The position numbers were made by a program, and so were the translations under genes. The notes below the pieces were generated by a model. It worked only from the letters and a program-made list of their open reading frames with translations, was not told the origin of the DNA and did no database searches. From Paenibacillus elgii NBRC 100335 (GTDB taxonomy: Bacteria; Bacillota; Bacilli; Paenibacillales; NBRC-103111): 64,000 nucleotides of DNA. Positions 60,075 to 64,000 of the stretch are shown one piece after another. Numbering within the stretch: position 1 is the stretch's first letter; the number at the start of each line of letters is the position of its first letter. The DNA is taken from positions 17,725-81,724 of the forward strand of contig NZ_BIMB01000032.1 in the NCBI RefSeq assembly GCF_004000865.1, written 5' to 3'.

Positions 60075-62585
60075 GTGCTAAGAAGTACGGTATATTTTCA
60101 ACAGTTCGTGTTCATTGCGATGGTTTCACTTGCTATTTTTTTATTTCCTCAATTAATAATAGCCGAGACTTATTATGAATATAAGGATTCGAAGCTGCTG
60201 AATATTTACTCAAAAGATAACGGGAAGGTTTATAAAGCAACATTTATACATGATAAAAACGGAAACATCATAGGTAAAAAAATGGTCCCGGCAAACGCGA
60301 TTGATTATCCTGCAGAAACGAGTTATTCCAATGCATCTTACGATATCGTTCTTTTCAATGTTGATCCAAAGGCAACGCAGGTAGAGTTCCCGACGTGGAC
60401 GGAGAACAATGGTCAGGACGATGTCATTTGGCATCAAGGGGAAAAGGTAGGGGACGGAATATGGAAAGTGACTATTCCATTTAGTAAACATAAAGATGAA
60501 AGCGGGAAATACATAACGCATATTTATGTAGATAAAACAATGTGGGCTGCAAGTGAGACTACGGTAAACCTAACGACCAGCACGCGCGTCCCTCCGACCG
60601 TGAATCTATCTTCAGGCAGCTATGATATCTATCTAGATGGTGTTGGAGAACCTGTTGCTAGAGTAGCCTTTCCGACATGGACGCTGCATAACGGTCAAGA
60701 CGATATTGTTTGGAACGAAGGAGAAAAGGTTTCACCCGGCACATGGAAAATAACGATTCCGTTTAGTGAACATAATCAAGAAATAGGCGAATATATCACT
60801 CATATTTATTCATACGATCGACGAGGGAATGCAGTAATGTCAGGCTTCGGTCAAACTACAGCAGTTGGGGGGATAAGCGCTCCGACAGAAACAAGCTATT
60901 CGAATGCATCCTTTGATATTATAGCCTATGGAATTGATCCAAAGGCGACACAGGTGGAGTTCCCGACGTGGGCGGCGAGAGACGGTAAGGATGTCATTTG
61001 GTATCGAGGGGAGAAGGTAGGCAGCGGGGCATGGAAAGTGACGATTCCGTTTAATAAGCACAATGCAGAAAGCGGGAAATACATAACGCATATTTATGTG
61101 GATAAAACAATGTGGGCTGCAAGCGAGACGATGGTAAACCTAACGACCAGCACACGCATCCCTCCGACCGTGAATCTATCGTCAGGCAGCTATGAGGTTT
61201 ATATTGATGGCGTGGGTGAACAGGTTACCCGTGTTTCATTCCCGACATGGACGCAACGTAACGGCCAAGACGATATTGTTTGGAAAGAAGGATATAAGGT
61301 CGGGACCAATACGTGGAAAATAACGGTTCCGCTCAGTGAGCATAATCAAGAAACAGGCGAATATATCACTCATATTTATTCGTATGATCGACACGGAAAT
61401 GCAGTAATGTCAGGCTTTGGTCAAACAACGGTAGTCGGTGGGATAAGCGCTCCGACAGAAACAAGCTATTCCAATGCATCCTTTGACATTACAGCCTATG
61501 GAATTGATCCAAAGGCGACACAGGTAGAGTTCCCTACATGGACCGAGAAGAACGGTCAGGACGATGTCATTTGGCATCAAGGGGAAAAGGTGGGGGACGG
61601 AATATGGAAAGTGACTATTCCATTTAGTAAACATAAAGATGAAGGCGGGAAATACATAACGCATATTTATGTGGATAAAACAATGTGGGCTGCAAGCGAG
61701 ACCATGGTAAACCTAACGACCAGCACGCGCATCCCTCCGACCGTGAATCTGTCGTCAGGCAGCTATGATATCTATCTAGATGGTGTTGGAGAACATGTTG
61801 CAAGAGTAGCTTTTCCAACATGGACTCAACTTAACGGACAAGACGATATCGTTTGGAAAGACGGGTATAAGGTTGGGGCCAATACATGGAAAATAACGAT
61901 TCCGTTTAGCGAGCATAACCAAGAGACCGGTGAATATATCACCCATATTTATTCATACGATCGACAAGGGAATGCAGTAATGTCAGGCTTTGGTCAAACT
62001 ACAGTAGTTGGTGGGGTAAGTGCTCCGACAGAAACAAGCTATTCCAATGCCTCTTTTGACATTACAGCCTATGGAATTGACCCAAAGGCAACGCAGGTAG
62101 AGTTCCCGACATGGACTGAGAAGAACGGTCAAGACGATATCATTTGGTATCAAGGCGAAAAGGTAGGTAACGGAACATGGAAAATAACTATTCCGTTCAG
62201 TAAACATAAAGATGAAAGCGGGAAATACATAACGCATATTTATGTGGATAAAACAATGTGGGCTGCAAGCGAGACAATGGTAAACCTAACAACCAATACA
62301 CGTAACCCTTCCACTGTGAATTTATCATCAGGAAGCTATGATATTTATATTGATGGTGTTGGAGAACAGGTTACCCGAGTTGCGTTCCCAACATGGACAC
62401 AACGTAACGGTCAAGACGATATTGTTTGGAAAGACGGATTTAAGGTCGGAGCCAATACGTGGAAAATAACGGTTCCGTTCAGCGAGCATAACCAAGAGAC
62501 CGGCGAGTATATCACTCATATTTATTCGTACGATCAGAAAGGGAATGCGGTAATGATAGGTTATGGTTCTGTTTTAGTTAATTAA
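60075..62585 (+). CDS. Exported protein with GBS-Bsp-like tandem repeats
   Basis: 836 residues. The start is GTG 60075, about eight bases after AAGGAG. A signal peptide (about 10-30, ending LIIAETYYE) is followed by a short YD-repeat-like segment (YYEYKDSKLLNIYSKDNGKVYK...IHDKNGNIIGKK). The rest is four double modules of about 191 residues, each two GBS-Bsp-like repeats of about 95 (SYDIVLFNVDPKATQVEFPTWTE, NGQDDVIWHQGEKVGDGIWKVTIPF, YITHIYVDKTMWAA). Such repeats occur in surface proteins and cell-wall hydrolases of Gram-positives, probably for wall or glycan binding; no catalytic domain is visible. The gene is AT-rich compared with everything before 59.9 kb. It is followed after 35 bp by another repetitive exported protein. 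Confidence 0.85.
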   Translation: MLRSTVYFQQFVFIAMVSLAIFLFPQLIIAETYYEYKDSKLLNIYSKDNGKVYKATFIHDKNGNIIGKKMVPANAIDYPAETSYSNASYDIVLFNVDPKATQVEFPTWTENNGQDDVIWHQGEKVGDGIWKVTIPFSKHKDESGKYITHIYVDKTMWAASETTVNLTTSTRVPPTVNLSSGSYDIYLDGVGEPVARVAFPTWTLHNGQDDIVWNEGEKVSPGTWKITIPFSEHNQEIGEYITHIYSYDRRGNAVMSGFGQTTAVGGISAPTETSYSNASFDIIAYGIDPKATQVEFPTWAARDGKDVIWYRGEKVGSGAWKVTIPFNKHNAESGKYITHIYVDKTMWAASETMVNLTTSTRIPPTVNLSSGSYEVYIDGVGEQVTRVSFPTWTQRNGQDDIVWKEGYKVGTNTWKITVPLSEHNQETGEYITHIYSYDRHGNAVMSGFGQTTVVGGISAPTETSYSNASFDITAYGIDPKATQVEFPTWTEKNGQDDVIWHQGEKVGDGIWKVTIPFSKHKDEGGKYITHIYVDKTMWAASETMVNLTTSTRIPPTVNLSSGSYDIYLDGVGEHVARVAFPTWTQLNGQDDIVWKDGYKVGANTWKITIPFSEHNQETGEYITHIYSYDRQGNAVMSGFGQTTVVGGVSAPTETSYSNASFDITAYGIDPKATQVEFPTWTEKNGQDDIIWYQGEKVGNGTWKITIPFSKHKDESGKYITHIYVDKTMWAASETMVNLTTNTRNPSTVNLSSGSYDIYIDGVGEQVTRVAFPTWTQRNGQDDIVWKDGFKVGANTWKITVPFSEHNQETGEYITHIYSYDQKGNAVMIGYGSVLVN
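60309..62585 (+). repeat. Four ~573-bp tandem repeats in coding sequence
   Basis: Equivalent positions recur at 60309, 60882, 61452 and 62025, giving spacings of 573, 570 and 573 bp; the second unit lacks one codon. Many stretches are nearly identical in DNA between units, suggesting recent duplication or gene conversion. Confidence 0.85.
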
Positions 62586-62620
62586 CAATTATAAGGACAA
62601 CAAAATATCATGAAGGATGT

Positions 62621-64000
62621 ATGACAAAAATGTACCTCTCTGGCCATAAAAAAAGTTTATTTCTGTTATGCCTTAGTTTATATTTGGTTTTATTTCACTT
62701 CATGGTCGCCGCAACAGCGGCGGCTTCTGAGTCACAAGTAGGTGGATATAATTATGTTTACGATAGTCTTGGAAGAATAAAATACATTAAGTTTCCAAGT
62801 GGCCTTTTTGAGGAGTATATCTACGATAAAAATGGCAATTTAATTTCCAAAAACATGAGTATAAACGGCAGCTTTGAAATAGATGAAAACGGGAACAACT
62901 TACCGGATTTTTGGGAAGTAAACTGGCGGAATGGAACAAGCAGCGAGCCATTTGCTGGCCTGGCTCCCTACGACCCGGTAGATGGGGCAAACGTATACCG
63001 ATTATTCAATGGTAAAGGTGATCCTGGGTCCTATCAATACGTACTCTCAAATGCCATTCCTGTCGTTGGCGGGAAATCTTATGAAGTGCGAGCCATGATG
63101 AAGTACACGCTCCAAAGCGGCGGAACGGCTGGAATGCATATCATACAACTGGATGCTAACGGTAAAGAAGTAGGGTACGATGCGCAGTCTTATAACAATG
63201 GCGGATGGAAATGGCATAATCACTCCCAAGTCTTCGTTGCCGAACCTAGCGCCAAATCGGTTCTCATCCGGTTTGCTGTCGGTGGAGAGGATTCGGCGTA
63301 TATGGATCTGGACACCGTATCGTTTAAAGAAATCAATATAAACGGAAGCTTTGAAAAAGATGAAAACGGGAACAACTTGCCGGATTTTTGGGAAGTAAAC
63401 TGGCGGAATGGAACAAGCAGCGAGCCACTCGCTGGACTGGCCCCCTATGACCCGGTAGATGGGGCAAACGTATACCGATTATTCAATGGTAAGGGTGATC
63501 GTGAGTCCTATCAATACGTACTCTCCAATGCTATCCCTGTCGTTGGCGGGAAATCTTATGAAGTGCGAGCCATGATGAAGTATACACTTCAAGACGGCGG
63601 AACGGCTGGAATGCATATCATACAACTGGATGCTAACGGCAAAGAAGTAGGGTACGATGCGCAGTCTTATAACAATGGCGGATGGAAATGGCATAATCAC
63701 TCCCAAGTCTTCGTTGCAAAACCTAATGCCAAATCGGTTCTCATCCGGTTTGCTGTTGGTGGAGAGGATTCAGCCTATATGGATCTGGATACCGTATCGT
63801 TTAAAGAAATCAATATAAACGGCAGCTTTGAAAAAGACGAAAATGGGAACAACTTACCGGATTTTTGGGAAGTAAACTGGCGCAATGGAACAAGCAGCGA
63901 GCCATTCGCTAGACTGGCTCCCTATGACCCGGTAGATGGGGTAAACGTATACCGATTATTCAATGGTAAGGGTGATCCTGAGTCCTATCAATACGTACTC
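62621..64000 (+). CDS. Exported repeat protein, incomplete at window end
   Basis: The frame is open from 62621 to the window end (460 codons, no stop). The start is ATG 62621 or 62630; AAGGA is just upstream and either gives a signal peptide (SLFLLCLSLYLVLFHFMVAATAAA). A YD/RHS-like repeat follows (YNYVYDSLGRIKYIKFPSGLFEEYIYDKNGNLISK). From residue 81 come tandem 159-residue modules beginning INGSFE-DENGNNLPDFWEVNW, with VYRLFNG, YEVRAMMKYTL, WKWHNHSQVF and VLIRFAVGGEDSAYMDLDTVSF. These look like jelly-roll carbohydrate-binding modules. AT-rich, like its upstream neighbour. The YD repeat suggests that a longer RHS/YD-repeat or WapA-like wall protein may continue beyond the window; this is inference. 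Confidence 0.8.
   Translation, partial: MTKMYLSGHKKSLFLLCLSLYLVLFHFMVAATAAASESQVGGYNYVYDSLGRIKYIKFPSGLFEEYIYDKNGNLISKNMSINGSFEIDENGNNLPDFWEVNWRNGTSSEPFAGLAPYDPVDGANVYRLFNGKGDPGSYQYVLSNAIPVVGGKSYEVRAMMKYTLQSGGTAGMHIIQLDANGKEVGYDAQSYNNGGWKWHNHSQVFVAEPSAKSVLIRFAVGGEDSAYMDLDTVSFKEININGSFEKDENGNNLPDFWEVNWRNGTSSEPLAGLAPYDPVDGANVYRLFNGKGDRESYQYVLSNAIPVVGGKSYEVRAMMKYTLQDGGTAGMHIIQLDANGKEVGYDAQSYNNGGWKWHNHSQVFVAKPNAKSVLIRFAVGGEDSAYMDLDTVSFKEININGSFEKDENGNNLPDFWEVNWRNGTSSEPFARLAPYDPVDGVNVYRLFNGKGDPESYQYVL
62861..64000 (+). repeat. 477-bp tandem repeats, third copy cut by window end
   Basis: Units begin at 62861, 63338 and 63815, exactly 477 bp (159 codons) apart. Long blocks are identical between copies; the few differences are mostly single bases. 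Confidence 0.92.

Noticed and set aside
62861..64000. CRISPR-like or transposon repeats
   Set aside because: The repeats are 477 bp, in frame and coding, with no spacers or terminal inverted repeats; they are protein modules.

Overview
The window looks like chromosomal DNA of a high-GC Firmicute, most likely Paenibacillus or a close relative. This is inferred from gene content: many YesM/YesN-type two-component systems, transmembrane AraC regulators of the YesS/YtdP type, LplA/LplB/LplC-like carbohydrate ABC systems, strong AGGAGG ribosome binding sites with frequent GTG and TTG starts, and large secreted multidomain proteins. No rRNA, tRNA, CRISPR array, phage or insertion-sequence transposase was recognised.

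Layout: 0-4 kb holds the tail of a YwqG-like protein and a YesM/YesN-type sensor-regulator pair. 4-6.2 kb is a divergent LysR regulator and MFS exporter, followed by a striking ~250-bp nested inverted repeat (6220-6472). 6.7-12.8 kb is an FbpABC/AfuABC-like ABC importer, a second solute-binding protein and a PP2C-like phosphatase. 13-16.5 kb is a sugar catabolic trio (isomerase/epimerase, FAD oxidoreductase, Gfo/Idh/MocA dehydrogenase), convergent with a CUT1-type carbohydrate ABC system (16.6-20 kb). 20.3-27 kb has a secreted YrpD-like protein, a binding-protein/kinase/regulator operon and a TetR regulator. 27.2-30.8 kb is an ECF transporter operon that also encodes a small cysteine-containing protein resembling TudS-type desulfidases. 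31.2-32.5 kb is another MFS transporter.

32.7-57.5 kb is a polysaccharide-use region. It carries two related cassettes, each a transmembrane AraC regulator plus two permeases plus binding protein(s). They flank a 2367-residue secreted protein with a central region I cannot assign, a GH95 alpha-L-fucosidase-family enzyme, and a LacI regulator with operator-like sequences in the divergent promoter. The first cassette has two similar binding proteins, one on each side of a single permease pair.

57.6-59.9 kb has OsmC and O-acetylhomoserine sulfhydrylase genes in divergent orientation, with terminator-like hairpins in both leaders. From about 60 kb the DNA becomes visibly AT-rich and encodes two repetitive exported proteins. 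One has four ~191-residue GBS-Bsp-like double modules. The other runs off the window and has a 477-bp tandem repeat of very similar copies.

How the genes may work together (inference): the large secreted protein and other hydrolases would act on a complex, possibly fucose- or L-galactose-containing glycan. LplABC-like systems would import oligosaccharides, GH95 would trim them inside the cell, and the isomerase/dehydrogenase cluster would oxidise unusual sugars. No substrate can be fixed from sequence alone.
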